Shown: positions 1 to 7,895 of the stretch, one piece after another
Position numbering within the stretch: the stretch's first letter is position 1
Layout of the letters: each line of letters starts with the position of its first letter
NCBI GenBank assembly: GCA_046546235.1
Contig: JBKGYG010000028.1
Coordinates: 1 to 22,011 of the forward strand
Reading direction: 5' to 3'
Origin: JBKGYG01 sp046546235
GTDB taxonomy: Bacteria > Bacillota > Clostridia > Lachnospirales > DSM-24629
DNA: 22,011 nucleotides
Notes under the pieces: model-generated
The model's database searches: none
What the model was told of the DNA's origin: nothing
What the model saw: the letters and a program-made list of their open reading frames with translations, nothing else
Made by a program: the position numbers and the translations under genes

Positions 1-1
1 A

Positions 2-1009
2 ATACTTTGATAAACTAACCAATATAGTATTATCCCCAAATGAATTTAAATCCAAAATTCCTCCATTCAGAAGCATCTGTATAATTATTATAAAATTAAG
101 CAATATCATAGACTTATTCTTACTTGTAAAAGCCCACAACAAGCCAACTAGCCCCGTTCCCATAAAACTTATTGCTACTTGAATTATTAACAAATGAGAC
201 ATATCACCGTTAAATGATACACCAGCAAAACGTAATACTAATACATATAATGTGCTAAAAACAAAAATCCCAATAAATGTACAAAGTAAACTCAAATTAT
301 AATACTCAGTTCTTGTAATTGGTGTAGCGTTTATTCTATTAAATAATCCTATTTCTTTCTCCATAAAGTTTCCTGCTAAAAACACCATAACAAGTAAAAT
401 AAAAGAGAAACTATACATTGAAATAGATAGATTCTCATAGTTATTAAATATCTTTTTAATTTCTACTTCATTGTATTGAAAAAGTTCTATTTGGTTTATG
501 TTATTTAATTGACTGTTTATATTTATAAGTCTATTATTTTTTTGGTTTTGAGAGAGTTTTTTATTCTCAAGTTTATTTGTTATGTTAACCCCCTTATTAA
601 TAGCTTTATGATAAGATTCAATAATATTTATCAATATATCTGCATTACTGCTTGACCCTCTATCTTCTAAACGCAAAGATAAGTCTATTTCTTCTTGCTT
701 TTTTACGGCATTCTCATACCCTTCTGGAATAATCAATTGATAATTATAATCATTGTCTAATACTTTAATTGTAAACTCTTCACGCTCCTCAGCTAAAAAA
801 CTTACAAGTTGTTCTGATAATTCTGTTTGGTCTTTATCTTCTATCGCTATTTCAATTGTAGGTAAAGTAGTCTTTACTGTTGAATCATTAATAAAATAAC
901 CTATTATAAAGACTAATCCTATTGGCAAAAGACTTAGAGACAAAAAAAGCTGCGGGAAATTTCTTACTATTCCTCTTATAGTTAACCTTATATATGCTAA
1001 AATTTTCAT
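2..1009 (-). CDS. ABC-2 type transporter permease, partial (3' end beyond window)
   Basis: An open frame starts at ATG 1009-1007 and runs off the left edge after 336 codons with no stop. The protein begins MKILAYIRLTIRG, has one membrane segment at about residues 17-34, then a large extracytoplasmic region to about residue 195, then several hydrophobic segments. This is the layout of ABC-2 permeases of the YhaP/LnrM/LnrN kind, in which the loop faces outside and the C-terminal helices form the channel. Its ribosome site, AGGTG, overlaps the stop codon of the ATPase gene just upstream; only 8 bases separate the two genes, so they are translationally coupled. It should pair with that ATPase to export a lipophilic compound or peptide. 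The substrate cannot be read from the sequence. LnrM/LnrN-like is my best guess, based on gene order. Confidence 0.85.
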   Translation of the reverse strand, partial: MKILAYIRLTIRGIVRNFPQLFLSLSLLPIGLVFIIGYFINDSTVKTTLPTIEIAIEDKDQTELSEQLVSFLAEEREEFTIKVLDNDYNYQLIIPEGYENAVKKQEEIDLSLRLEDRGSSSNADILINIIESYHKAINKGVNITNKLENKKLSQNQKNNRLININSQLNNINQIELFQYNEVEIKKIFNNYENLSISMYSFSFILLVMVFLAGNFMEKEIGLFNRINATPITRTEYYNLSLLCTFIGIFVFSTLYVLVLRFAGVSFNGDMSHLLIIQVAISFMGTGLVGLLWAFTSKNKSMILLNFIIIIQMLLNGGILDLNSFGDNTILVSLSKY

Positions 1010-1017
1010 ATTATCAC

Positions 1018-1950
1018 CTACTCTCTAAGACTTTTTCCTGTTAAAGTTAAAAATACTTCTTCTAAGGAAGTCTCTTCAAAATTAATAGTTTTAATTTTGA
1101 CTGATTCTTTTTCTATCTCTTTTAGTAGCTTTTCTATATGAAACATTTCTTGTTCAATATTTAAAACAAGTTGCTCTCCTTCTTCTACACAAGCATTTAT
1201 TCCTTCTATCTGCGCTATTCTTTTTATTAATTTTTCAGTTGCTCCAAATAAAGTTAACTTGATTATATTATTTTCTCCTGCTAACCTTTTAATCATGTGC
1301 TTTTCTCCACTAGCAATTTCTCTCCCTAAATCGATTATAAATAAGCTATTACATAGTTGTTCGACCTCTTCCATATAATGTGAAGTATATAATATTGTAG
1401 TCCCTTTTTCTTTATTAATATTTTTAACGAATTCAAAAATGTGATTTCTCGATTGAGGGTCTATCCCAACTGTTGGTTCATCCATAATTAAAACCTTTGG
1501 ATCGTGTAAAAGTGCCACAGCCAAATTAAGTCTTCTTTTCATTCCTCCAGAATATTTATCAACTTTTTCTTTTTCTTTGTCACTCAACCCTGTAAGTTCA
1601 AGAACTTCTCTAATTCTCTTTTTGAGCATCGAACCTTTCATCTTATATAATGCTCCAAAAAACTCTAAGTTTTCATAAGCCGAAATGCTTTCCATTAATG
1701 CTATTTCTTGAGGTACTAAACCTATCATTTTTTTAACTTCAAGAGGTTTCTCTTTGATAGAATTATCACCTATCAATATATCTCCGCCTTGAGAATCTAA
1801 AGTGCCAGTCATTATATTTATTAAAGTAGATTTTCCAGCCCCATTAGGTCCAATCAATCCATAAATATCTCCTTTATTTACTTCAAAAGAAATATTATCA
1901 AGTACAAGTTTTTTACCAAAACGTTTAGTTACATTTTGCACTTTTATCAT
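1018..1950 (-). CDS. ABC transporter ATP-binding protein (LnrL/CcmA-like)
   Basis: A 310-aa cytoplasmic ATPase with every ABC motif intact: Walker A GPNGAGKST at residues 34-42, Q-loop Gln81, signature YSGGM at 133-137, Walker B LIMDEPT at 154-160 (Asp157, Glu158), D-loop at about 161-164 and switch His191. The roughly 80-residue C-terminal extension after the nucleotide-binding domain is typical of drug and antimicrobial-peptide exporters (DrrA/CcmA type). The start at 1950 has AAGGAG 9 bases upstream. It is followed directly by the ABC-2 permease and preceded by a histidine kinase/response regulator pair. That order, and the 310-aa length, match LnrJ-LnrK-LnrL-LnrM-LnrN of B. subtilis, which resists linearmycin. 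The 126-bp gap upstream carries a probable regulator-binding array, so the transporter may be induced separately from the two-component genes. Confidence 0.95.
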   Translation of the reverse strand: MIKVQNVTKRFGKKLVLDNISFEVNKGDIYGLIGPNGAGKSTLINIMTGTLDSQGGDILIGDNSIKEKPLEVKKMIGLVPQEIALMESISAYENLEFFGALYKMKGSMLKKRIREVLELTGLSDKEKEKVDKYSGGMKRRLNLAVALLHDPKVLIMDEPTVGIDPQSRNHIFEFVKNINKEKGTTILYTSHYMEEVEQLCNSLFIIDLGREIASGEKHMIKRLAGENNIIKLTLFGATEKLIKRIAQIEGINACVEEGEQLVLNIEQEMFHIEKLLKEIEKESVKIKTINFEETSLEEVFLTLTGKSLRE

Positions 1951-2019
1951 CTATTACCACTCCTTACTTGTTAATTAACTCTTAATTAAATAATACAGTT
2001 TAATATATTATTTTTCTAC

Positions 2020-2053
2020 TGTCTAGAGTAATGTACTAGAGTGACTTAAGTCA
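2020..2053. promoter_or_regulatory. Repeated ACT/AGT half-sites, candidate operator of the adjacent response regulator
   Basis: In the 126-bp gap between the regulator and the ATPase gene, the heptamer CTAGAGT occurs at 2023-2029 and 2036-2042, a 13-bp period. It is followed by the perfect 12-bp palindrome TGACTTAAGTCA at 2042-2053. Read as ACT and AGT half-sites, the stretch contains three nested ACT-Nx-AGT pairs. VraR/LiaR-type NarL-family regulators are known to bind ACT-Nx-AGT sites. Downstream on the minus strand a weak promoter can be drawn (TAGACA, 17 bases, TAAACT), with the array just upstream and overlapping its -35, which is a usual activator position. The binding role is inferred. 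Confidence 0.5.
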
Positions 2054-2076
2054 TTTTAAGTATGTAGTTATTAAAA

Positions 2077-2733
2077 TTATGAAATAATTCCACTCTTAAA
2101 TGCAAATATTGCTATCTGAGTTCTATCTCTTAATTCTAATTTATCTAATATAATACTAACATTATTTTTTATAGTTCCTTCTGATAGAAAAAGCCTTTCA
2201 CCAATCTCTTTATTAGTAAGTCCTTCTGCAATTGCTTTAATAATTAGTAATTCCTTTTCAGATAATTGATAACTAGTTATATCTGCTTTTTTTTCTTCAT
2301 TTTTAACCTTACTTTCTTCAACAATCTTACTTGCAACTTCTGGATGCACAACAACATTGCCCTTATATGCTGTCTTTATTCCTTCTACAATAAGATCATA
2401 CGAACAATCTTTTAACAAGTAACCAGAAGCTCCTTGTTTTAATGCTTCATAAATATATTCCGTATCATTAAAAGTTGTTAATACAAGAATTTTTATCTGT
2501 GGATAAATAGCCTTTATCTTTTTTGTTGCTTCTACTCCATTTAACACAGGCATTCTTATATCCATTAATATTACATCTACTTCTTTTCTTTCACAAGATT
2601 CATAAGCTTCTAACCCATTATGGCACATATCTACAATTTCTATTTCAGAATATGTATCAAGGATAATCTTTAACCCATCTCTTATTAATTTCTCATCATC
2701 TACTAAAATAACCTTTATCTTCTTATTACTCAT
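2077..2733 (-). CDS. NarL/FixJ-family response regulator (LnrK-like)
   Basis: A two-component response regulator of 218 aa. The receiver domain (about 6-122) has the acidic pocket DDE at 12-14, the phosphorylation site Asp58 in LMDIRMP, Thr86/Thr87 and Lys108. A linker rich in Lys and Glu leads to a LuxR-type helix-turn-helix at about 157-215 (LTNKEIGERL, then SEGTIKNNV). I chose ATG 2733, which lies 8 bases after AGGAGG; an in-frame TTG three bases upstream is too close to it. The gene overlaps the end of the kinase gene by 8 bases, so the two are translationally coupled. It should be phosphorylated by that kinase and probably activates the ABC genes downstream, given the symmetric half-sites at 2020-2053. 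The specific target is inference. Confidence 0.95.
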   Translation of the reverse strand: MSNKKIKVILVDDEKLIRDGLKIILDTYSEIEIVDMCHNGLEAYESCERKEVDVILMDIRMPVLNGVEATKKIKAIYPQIKILVLTTFNDTEYIYEALKQGASGYLLKDCSYDLIVEGIKTAYKGNVVVHPEVASKIVEESKVKNEEKKADITSYQLSEKELLIIKAIAEGLTNKEIGERLFLSEGTIKNNVSIILDKLELRDRTQIAIFAFKSGIIS

Positions 2734-3895
2734 CAATAATTCCTCCTTTACTTATAGCAAGTTTCAATAAAAACCCTTCATTTGGACTAGTATTATACTC
2801 TACTGTCCCTCCCAATTCTTTTACCCTTTCTTTAATGCCTGTAAGCCCAACACCCATTTCAATATCTTTTGCTCCCAAGCCATTATCTTTCAAAACAACT
2901 ACTATTTGTTTTTCTGTATAGTTTATAAAAATATTTACAACACTTGCTTTACCATGTCTTCCCGCATTGGATAAAAATTCTTGAATAGCTCTATATAAAA
3001 CTGTCATCTTTTCAGAAGATAACTTCCAAGTTTCTTTAGATACCGTTAACCTAACTTTTATTCCTGAAAGTTTTTCGAAGGTTTTAATAAGCTCCTTAAT
3101 TGTAAGAATGCTTTCATAGTTTTCATAGTCTATTGGTTTTAGTTGTTTTACTGCATTTCTAACCTCTTCCAAACTTTTTTTAGCAAATTCTCTTAAATAC
3201 TCTGCCATTCTTTGAATCTCATTATTTCCCTTTTGTTTTGCTATTTTTTCTATCGCACCTAATTGAATTATTATTGTTGATAATCCATGACCTACACTAT
3301 CATGTATATCTCTAGATATTCTATTTCTTTCTTTTAATATAGCAAGTTTTTCTATTGAGCTAGTATATTCTTCAAGCTCAATATTAGCTCTCTTTAATTT
3401 GTCTTCTGATATTCTAAGCTGTTGGTAAAGTTTTTGTGCTTCAATTATATCTTCGTTTTGTATCCGAATATATTCAAACAAAACTACAATAATAGTTAAA
3501 GCTATCCCTGAAATAAGATGCATATCCACCAGAAAATCATGAACCCAACTTGATAATATAAAAACTATAACGAATAAAGTATACATAATATAATTAATTG
3601 GTTTCTTTAAAAGATAAACAACATCCAGACAAATAGGTAAATAGCAAAGGAAACTAATTCCCAGATAAATACTATAACAATAAGACAATATAATTAAATC
3701 CAACAACAAAGATATAATTATAAAAACTTTATTATGTGAAAAATAAAATATTCTTAATTGTCCATTAATTATAAAACATAATAATATAATCACTACTAAA
3801 AAATCTATGTTGATATCTCTGTTTATAACTAAATGTATAACTAACAAAAACATAGAAAGATACCGAAGTTTTATAAACAACTTATTATAATTCAA
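2726..3895 (-). CDS. Membrane sensor histidine kinase, HisKA_3 type (LnrJ/DesK-like)
   Basis: A 389-aa kinase. Residues 14-142 are strongly hydrophobic with about five or six membrane helices and almost no external loop, so it is an intramembrane-sensing type. A short coiled coil (about 143-185) joins it to the HisKA_3 dimerisation domain with the phospho-acceptor His198 in RDIHDSVGHGL. The HATPase_c domain follows with the N-box around Asn310, DNGLG at 337-341 and GLTGIKERV at about 352-360. The start is TTG 3895 with AAGGAGG about 10 bases upstream; the next Met (residue 15) would cut into the first helix and has no comparable ribosome site. It overlaps the response regulator gene by 8 bases. 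Integral sensors of this kind usually respond to membrane perturbation or a lipophilic drug. LiaS is less likely because there is no liaF and LiaS has only two helices. Confidence 0.93.
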   Translation of the reverse strand: MNYNKLFIKLRYLSMFLLVIHLVINRDINIDFLVVIILLCFIINGQLRIFYFSHNKVFIIISLLLDLIILSYCYSIYLGISFLCYLPICLDVVYLLKKPINYIMYTLFVIVFILSSWVHDFLVDMHLISGIALTIIVVLFEYIRIQNEDIIEAQKLYQQLRISEDKLKRANIELEEYTSSIEKLAILKERNRISRDIHDSVGHGLSTIIIQLGAIEKIAKQKGNNEIQRMAEYLREFAKKSLEEVRNAVKQLKPIDYENYESILTIKELIKTFEKLSGIKVRLTVSKETWKLSSEKMTVLYRAIQEFLSNAGRHGKASVVNIFINYTEKQIVVVLKDNGLGAKDIEMGVGLTGIKERVKELGGTVEYNTSPNEGFLLKLAISKGGIIDE

Positions 3896-3929
3896 CTAAA
3901 TTCACCCTCCTTAACACAGAATTAATATC

Positions 3930-3990
3930 TTTATTTTACCATAATTAACTAATTAAAGTTGTACAATTGGTACATGTTTTAAGTACCAAT
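3930..3990 (-). promoter_or_regulatory. Probable promoter and inverted repeat in front of the kinase/regulator operon
   Basis: On the minus strand an extended -10 (TGG-TAAAAT) lies upstream of the kinase gene without a convincing -35. Just upstream are the palindrome TTGTACAA (3959-3966) and an 8-bp inverted repeat, ATTGGTAC and GTACCAAT, at 3966-3973 and 3983-3990 around a 9-base centre. Three GTAC-centred units within about 30 bp suggest an operator, but the bound protein is unknown. Confidence 0.4.
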
Positions 3991-4019
3991 CATCTGAAAT
4001 ATTTTCTTAGCAAATAAAA

Positions 4020-4046
4020 AAGCTTGTTGATTTTTTCAACAAGCTT
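4020..4046 (-). terminator. Rho-independent terminator of the arcA/oxidoreductase unit
   Basis: A perfect 11-bp stem (AAGCTTGTTGA at 4020-4030 pairing with TCAACAAGCTT at 4036-4046) with a 5-base loop. On the minus strand it is followed by TTTTTATTT. It lies about 90 bases downstream of the oxidoreductase stop codon and separates that unit from the kinase operon. Confidence 0.9.
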
Positions 4047-4132
4047 CAGACTGTAGACAAATTCAAATTATTATAAATACATAGTAGAGGAATATAATAC
4101 AAATAAGTGATGTTTTAAATATTTGAACTTTA

Positions 4133-5116
4133 TCAGGCTTCATTTGGATATCTAAATCCCCATTCTTTTCTTATTCCATCCATGATTCTCATAATTTTTA
4201 TTGACTCCGACAACGGCATAATCTCACTTTCTAATTTACCTTTATTAATACAGTCCATCACCTCAATTGCCTCATACTCATATCCATTAGTTTTGTGAGG
4301 TATTTCTAGCTTTTTTTGGTCTCCTTTATAATTTTTTTCAAAAAAAGCAGTTGTTGCTCTATAAAAATGAGGAATTCTTATTAATCCTTCCGTACCAATA
4401 ATGACGCCTTCTTCAGCATACACCTTAAAAGAAGCACTTAACCTTGCAACTTTTCCATTTGCATATTCAAATATAAAGTTCTCTTCTTCATCCACACCTG
4501 TATTAGACATATTAACAGTACTGAGAATATTATTTGGCTGTTCTTTAAAAAACATAGTTGCTAAAGTAATTGAATAAATCCCTAAGTCTAATAATGCTCC
4601 TCCTGCTAACTTAGGATTTAATAATCTTCCTTCTGAATCCTTTGGTCCTGGCGAACCAAAGTCCCCACTAATTAAACGAACATCCCCAATAAGACCCTCA
4701 TTTATCCACTTATTCACTTCTTTCATTAAAGGAAGAAATCTTGTCCACATAGCTTCCATTAAGAATACTTTATTCTCTTTAGCCATTCTTATCATTTCAT
4801 TCAGCTCTACTTCATTTATCGCTATAGGTTTTTCACATAATACACCTTTACCTTCTTTCATACACATAATTGAATTATCCTTATGATAATTGTGAGGCGT
4901 TGCAATATAAACAACATCAACATCAGGATCTTTTGCTAGATCCACATAATTTCCATATCTTTTTGTTACATTATAATCATCACCAAAAGAATCTGCCTTT
5001 TGTTGGCTTCTAGAAGCAACAGCATATAACTCTGCTTCCTCCAAACCTTCTAAAGCATCAGCAAATGATTTTGCAATTGTTCCTAATCCGATAATTCCCC
5101 ATTTTGTCTTTTTCAT
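4133..5116 (-). CDS. Gfo/Idh/MocA-family NAD(P)-dependent oxidoreductase
   Basis: A 327-aa dehydrogenase. The Rossmann nucleotide-binding motif GLGTIA is at residues 10-15, the family motif CEKP gives EKP at 95-97 with its conserved Lys96, and the C-terminal substrate domain has GGALLDLGIYS with Asp177 and Tyr181. The WTRFLP and GGALLDLG segments resemble the trans-1,2-dihydrobenzene-1,2-diol / glucose-fructose oxidoreductase branch, so a sugar, sugar-like or polyol substrate is likely, but the exact one cannot be named. The longest frame starts at 5125, but its ATG directly abuts AGGAG. The ATG at 5116 has 9-base spacing and is used here. It follows arginine deiminase with a 44-base gap and no terminator between them, so the two are probably co-transcribed, though no metabolic link is obvious. 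Confidence 0.93.
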   Translation of the reverse strand: MKKTKWGIIGLGTIAKSFADALEGLEEAELYAVASRSQQKADSFGDDYNVTKRYGNYVDLAKDPDVDVVYIATPHNYHKDNSIMCMKEGKGVLCEKPIAINEVELNEMIRMAKENKVFLMEAMWTRFLPLMKEVNKWINEGLIGDVRLISGDFGSPGPKDSEGRLLNPKLAGGALLDLGIYSITLATMFFKEQPNNILSTVNMSNTGVDEEENFIFEYANGKVARLSASFKVYAEEGVIIGTEGLIRIPHFYRATTAFFEKNYKGDQKKLEIPHKTNGYEYEAIEVMDCINKGKLESEIMPLSESIKIMRIMDGIRKEWGFRYPNEA

Positions 5117-5160
5117 ATTAGTCATCTCCTTTTGATATGTTAAATTTATATATTACTAAA

Positions 5161-6381
5161 TTATAACCTTTCTCTAATTAATGGCATACTCATACACCTT
5201 GGCCCTCCTCTTCCTCTTGATAACTCATAAGATTCTATCTCTATTACTTCTATATTATTTCTTCTAAGAACTTCATTAGTCACATAATTACGATTATAAC
5301 ATATGACTTTACCTGGAGATATAGCTAAAGTATTACTTCCATCACTCCATTGCTCTCTTCTAGAAGCTATCCTATCTCCATCACCACATTTTATCAAATT
5401 TACTGCAGGTAATTTAAGATATTTCTTTAATACTGATGGTATATCTTCGTGCTCATAAGTTATTTTAATATCTTTTTTCCCATTCATCCTTAAACTATAA
5501 ACATCCAGAGCTTCTATTGCTGGAAATATACTAAATTGATCATAATCTACCATTGTAAACACCGTATCTAAATGCATGAAAGCTCTAGCCTTAGGAATAT
5601 CAAATGCTAAAACCACCTCAAAAGTTTCGTCCGATTTCAATAGTTTTTTTGCTAGCCTTTCAATAGCTGTAGGATCCGTCCTTTCGCTAATCCCTATTGC
5701 TAAAACTTTGTCTGATAAGACTAATATATCTCCTCCTTCAATTGGGTGCTCTTTATCACGATTATACCATCTTTTTATGTCTTTAAACCGAGGATGATAA
5801 TTAAATAAGTATTTTGCAAATAAAGTTTCTCTATTTCTAGTTTCATTAGCCATAACATTTAATGAAATTCCTTGCCCTATTGAAGCAAAAGGATCCCTTT
5901 GAAAATACAAATTAGGAATTGGATCTAGATAAAAAGGATAAGGATTTTTCACAAGGTCTCCTAATGCTTTAGGCCTTACTTTATTTAATTCCTCTTTCCT
6001 TACACCTTCTACACATTTTACAGCCAATTCTTTAGGTGAATATCTATTAAACACTTCTAGAATAGCTTCTTGTAATCCACTTGTAACAACCTTTGCTTCA
6101 CTCATAAATTCAAACAAGAACTTCTCACGAGTTAAATCATCTTTAAAAATATCTGTCATAAAATCCGTTAAATATACAACTTCTACTCCCTCATCCTCTA
6201 AAATATTAGCAAATTGATTATGTTCTCTCTTAGCTTGTTTCAAAAATGCTATCTCATCAAATAATAACCTTTGTAAATAATCTGGTTCAATATTTTCTAT
6301 TTCTTCTCCAGGACAATGGAGCAATACACTTTTTAACTTACCTATTTCATTATAAACAAAAATACTTGGATTCATAGTCAT
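5161..6381 (-). CDS. arcA: Arginine deiminase
   Basis: A cytoplasmic enzyme that hydrolyses L-arginine to L-citrulline and ammonia, the first step of the arginine deiminase pathway. The full catalytic set is visible in the 406-aa protein: Asp163 in FQRDPF, Glu215 in IEGGD, His270 and Asp272 in MHLDTVF, and the nucleophile Cys396 in GGPRCMSMPLIRE near the C-terminus. The length is normal for the family. The longest frame begins at 6399, but AAGGAG fits only the ATG at 6381 (8-base spacing), which is chosen. The usual partners arcB, arcC and arcD are not in the window; the downstream partner is an oxidoreductase. Without carbamate kinase elsewhere in the genome it would give ammonia and citrulline but no ATP. 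Confidence 0.97.
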   Translation of the reverse strand: MTMNPSIFVYNEIGKLKSVLLHCPGEEIENIEPDYLQRLLFDEIAFLKQAKREHNQFANILEDEGVEVVYLTDFMTDIFKDDLTREKFLFEFMSEAKVVTSGLQEAILEVFNRYSPKELAVKCVEGVRKEELNKVRPKALGDLVKNPYPFYLDPIPNLYFQRDPFASIGQGISLNVMANETRNRETLFAKYLFNYHPRFKDIKRWYNRDKEHPIEGGDILVLSDKVLAIGISERTDPTAIERLAKKLLKSDETFEVVLAFDIPKARAFMHLDTVFTMVDYDQFSIFPAIEALDVYSLRMNGKKDIKITYEHEDIPSVLKKYLKLPAVNLIKCGDGDRIASRREQWSDGSNTLAISPGKVICYNRNYVTNEVLRRNNIEVIEIESYELSRGRGGPRCMSMPLIRERL

Positions 6382-6433
6382 AACATTAGCTCCTTCCATC
6401 TAACTTACTAACATTATTGTTACTATTCCACCC

Positions 6434-6446
6434 AAGTATTATACTT
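6434..6446 (-). promoter_or_regulatory. Candidate -10 of the arcA promoter inside a small palindrome
   Basis: TATAAT on the minus strand (6438-6443) lies about 57 bases before the arcA start, centred in the palindrome AAGTAT-T-ATACTT (6434-6446). No good -35 is seen 16-18 bases upstream. A palindrome over a -10 could be a repressor site. Confidence 0.4.
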
Positions 6447-6452
6447 AAGAAC

Positions 6453-6493
6453 AAGTGTGTATTGCTTCTAAGTCATTCCTGAATAACACACTT
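6453..6493. repeat. Inverted repeat between murA and arcA
   Basis: AAGTGTGTATT at 6453-6463 pairs with AATAACACACTT at 6482-6493 (11 pairs, one bulge) around an 18-base loop. It sits after murA and just upstream of the arcA -10. There is no T-run after the stem in the direction of murA transcription, so it is a weak terminator at best, or a regulatory site for arcA. Confidence 0.4.
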
Positions 6494-6521
6494 TTGCAAT
6501 TACTTATATTAACTTTAAATT

Positions 6522-7817
6522 CTAACTGCATGTCTTTAATTTAAACTTTTTAATGTCTTTCTGACTTGATACTCTAGCTACATCTGCCCCCAAGAGTTGA
6601 AATTTCTTTTCTATTTTTTCATAACCTCTATCAATATAATCTAGGTGATTTATTGTAGTTATCCCATCAGCTGCTAATCCTGCAAGTATTAATGCTGCTC
6701 CTGCTCTTAAATCTGGAGCACTTACCTCTGCTCCTGTATATTTTGCTATACCGTCAATAATTGCTGTATTTCCTTCTACTTTTACAATAGCACCCATTCT
6801 AGATAATTCATCTATATACCTAAATCTATTTTCAAATATACTTTCTGTAATAACACTGGTTCCATCTGCTAAACAAAGAAGAGCTGTCATTTGTGGTTGC
6901 ATATCTGTTGGAAAACCAGGATAAGGTAATGTTTTTACATGTGTACTTTTTAATGGTTCTTTAGCAAGTATATGTAATGCTTCATCATCCTCTTCAACTA
7001 TTACCCCCATTTCTTGAAGTTTAGCTGATATTGCTTCCATGTGCTTAGGAATTATATTATTTACTGTTACTTCTCCTCCAGTTATGGCAGCAGCTAACAT
7101 AAATGTACCCGCCTCTATTTGATCAGGGATAATCATATACTCTGTCCCATGCAAATTCTTAACTCCATTTACCTTAATTATATCTGTTCCTGCACCTTTT
7201 ATATCAGCACCCATACTATTTAAGAAGTTCGCCACATCTACAATATGAGGCTCCTTAGCAGCATTATCAATAATTGTTGTGCCTTCAGCTAATATAGCAG
7301 CTAACATAATATTAATTGTAGCTCCAACACTTACAACATCTAAATAAATATTAGCACCTTTTAATTTATCTGCTTCTGCTATTATCATGCCATGTTCAAC
7401 CTTAACTGTTGCACCTAATGCCTCAAATCCTTTTATATGTTGATCAATAGGTCTATTGCCTATATTACAACCACCAGGCAAAGCTACTTCAGCTTTTTTA
7501 TATTTACCTAATAAAGCTCCTAATAAATAATAGGATGCTCTTATTTTTTTTATAAACTCATAATCAATATTTACTTGATTTACATTACTACCTTTAATGC
7601 AAACAGAGTGGTTTTTAAGTTTATCTACTTTTGCCCCAATTTTATCAATTGCTTGTAACAAAACATTTATATCATTGACATTCGGTACATTTTCAATAAT
7701 ACATTTATCATCTGACATAATTGCTGCCGCTAGTATTCCTAATGCTGCATTTTTTGCACCATTTATATTTACTTGCCCTTGTAATGTTTTTTTCCCTTTT
7801 ATAATCAATTGTTCCAT
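6522..7817 (-). CDS. murA: UDP-N-acetylglucosamine 1-carboxyvinyltransferase (MurA)
   Basis: The first committed enzyme of peptidoglycan synthesis: it transfers enolpyruvate from phosphoenolpyruvate to UDP-GlcNAc in the cytoplasm. The 431-aa protein has NGAKNAAL with Lys22 and Asn23 in the positions known for E. coli MurA, and PGGCNIGNRPID with Cys117, the residue that fosfomycin modifies. GFPTDMQPQ and the C-terminal EPSP-synthase-like repeat are also present. Because Cys is kept, the enzyme should be fosfomycin-sensitive (inference). The longest frame uses GTG 7832, but GAGGTG lies just before the ATG at 7817, and that start reproduces the family numbering. It follows walI by 78 bases and has its own -10, so it may be expressed both with the wal genes and alone. 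Confidence 0.97.
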   Translation of the reverse strand: MEQLIIKGKKTLQGQVNINGAKNAALGILAAAIMSDDKCIIENVPNVNDINVLLQAIDKIGAKVDKLKNHSVCIKGSNVNQVNIDYEFIKKIRASYYLLGALLGKYKKAEVALPGGCNIGNRPIDQHIKGFEALGATVKVEHGMIIAEADKLKGANIYLDVVSVGATINIMLAAILAEGTTIIDNAAKEPHIVDVANFLNSMGADIKGAGTDIIKVNGVKNLHGTEYMIIPDQIEAGTFMLAAAITGGEVTVNNIIPKHMEAISAKLQEMGVIVEEDDEALHILAKEPLKSTHVKTLPYPGFPTDMQPQMTALLCLADGTSVITESIFENRFRYIDELSRMGAIVKVEGNTAIIDGIAKYTGAEVSAPDLRAGAALILAGLAADGITTINHLDYIDRGYEKIEKKFQLLGADVARVSSQKDIKKFKLKTCS

Positions 7818-7859
7818 AACACACCTCATCACTTTTACTTATTTAATAAAACACATTAA

Positions 7860-7868
7860 ATTATATCA
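7860..7868 (-). promoter_or_regulatory. Extended -10 promoter element of murA
   Basis: In the 78-bp gap between walI and murA the minus strand reads TGA-TATAAT, a perfect -10 with the TGn extension. The -35 at 17-base spacing is weak (TTTTAA), as extended -10 promoters allow. Confidence 0.55.
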
Positions 7869-7895
7869 TAAATTGGTTATAATTAAAATAGGTTA

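Noticed and set aside
2077..3895. LiaSR/VraSR cell-envelope stress system
   Set aside because: There is no liaF, and the kinase has five or six membrane helices instead of two; the Lnr-like order fits better.
1..3895. Lantibiotic or bacteriocin immunity cluster
   Set aside because: No precursor peptide, modification enzyme or processing protease is present, so resistance to an external compound is more likely.
6453..6493. Terminator for murA
   Set aside because: The stem is reasonable but on the minus strand it is not followed by a T-run and has an 18-base loop; it is listed only as an inverted repeat.
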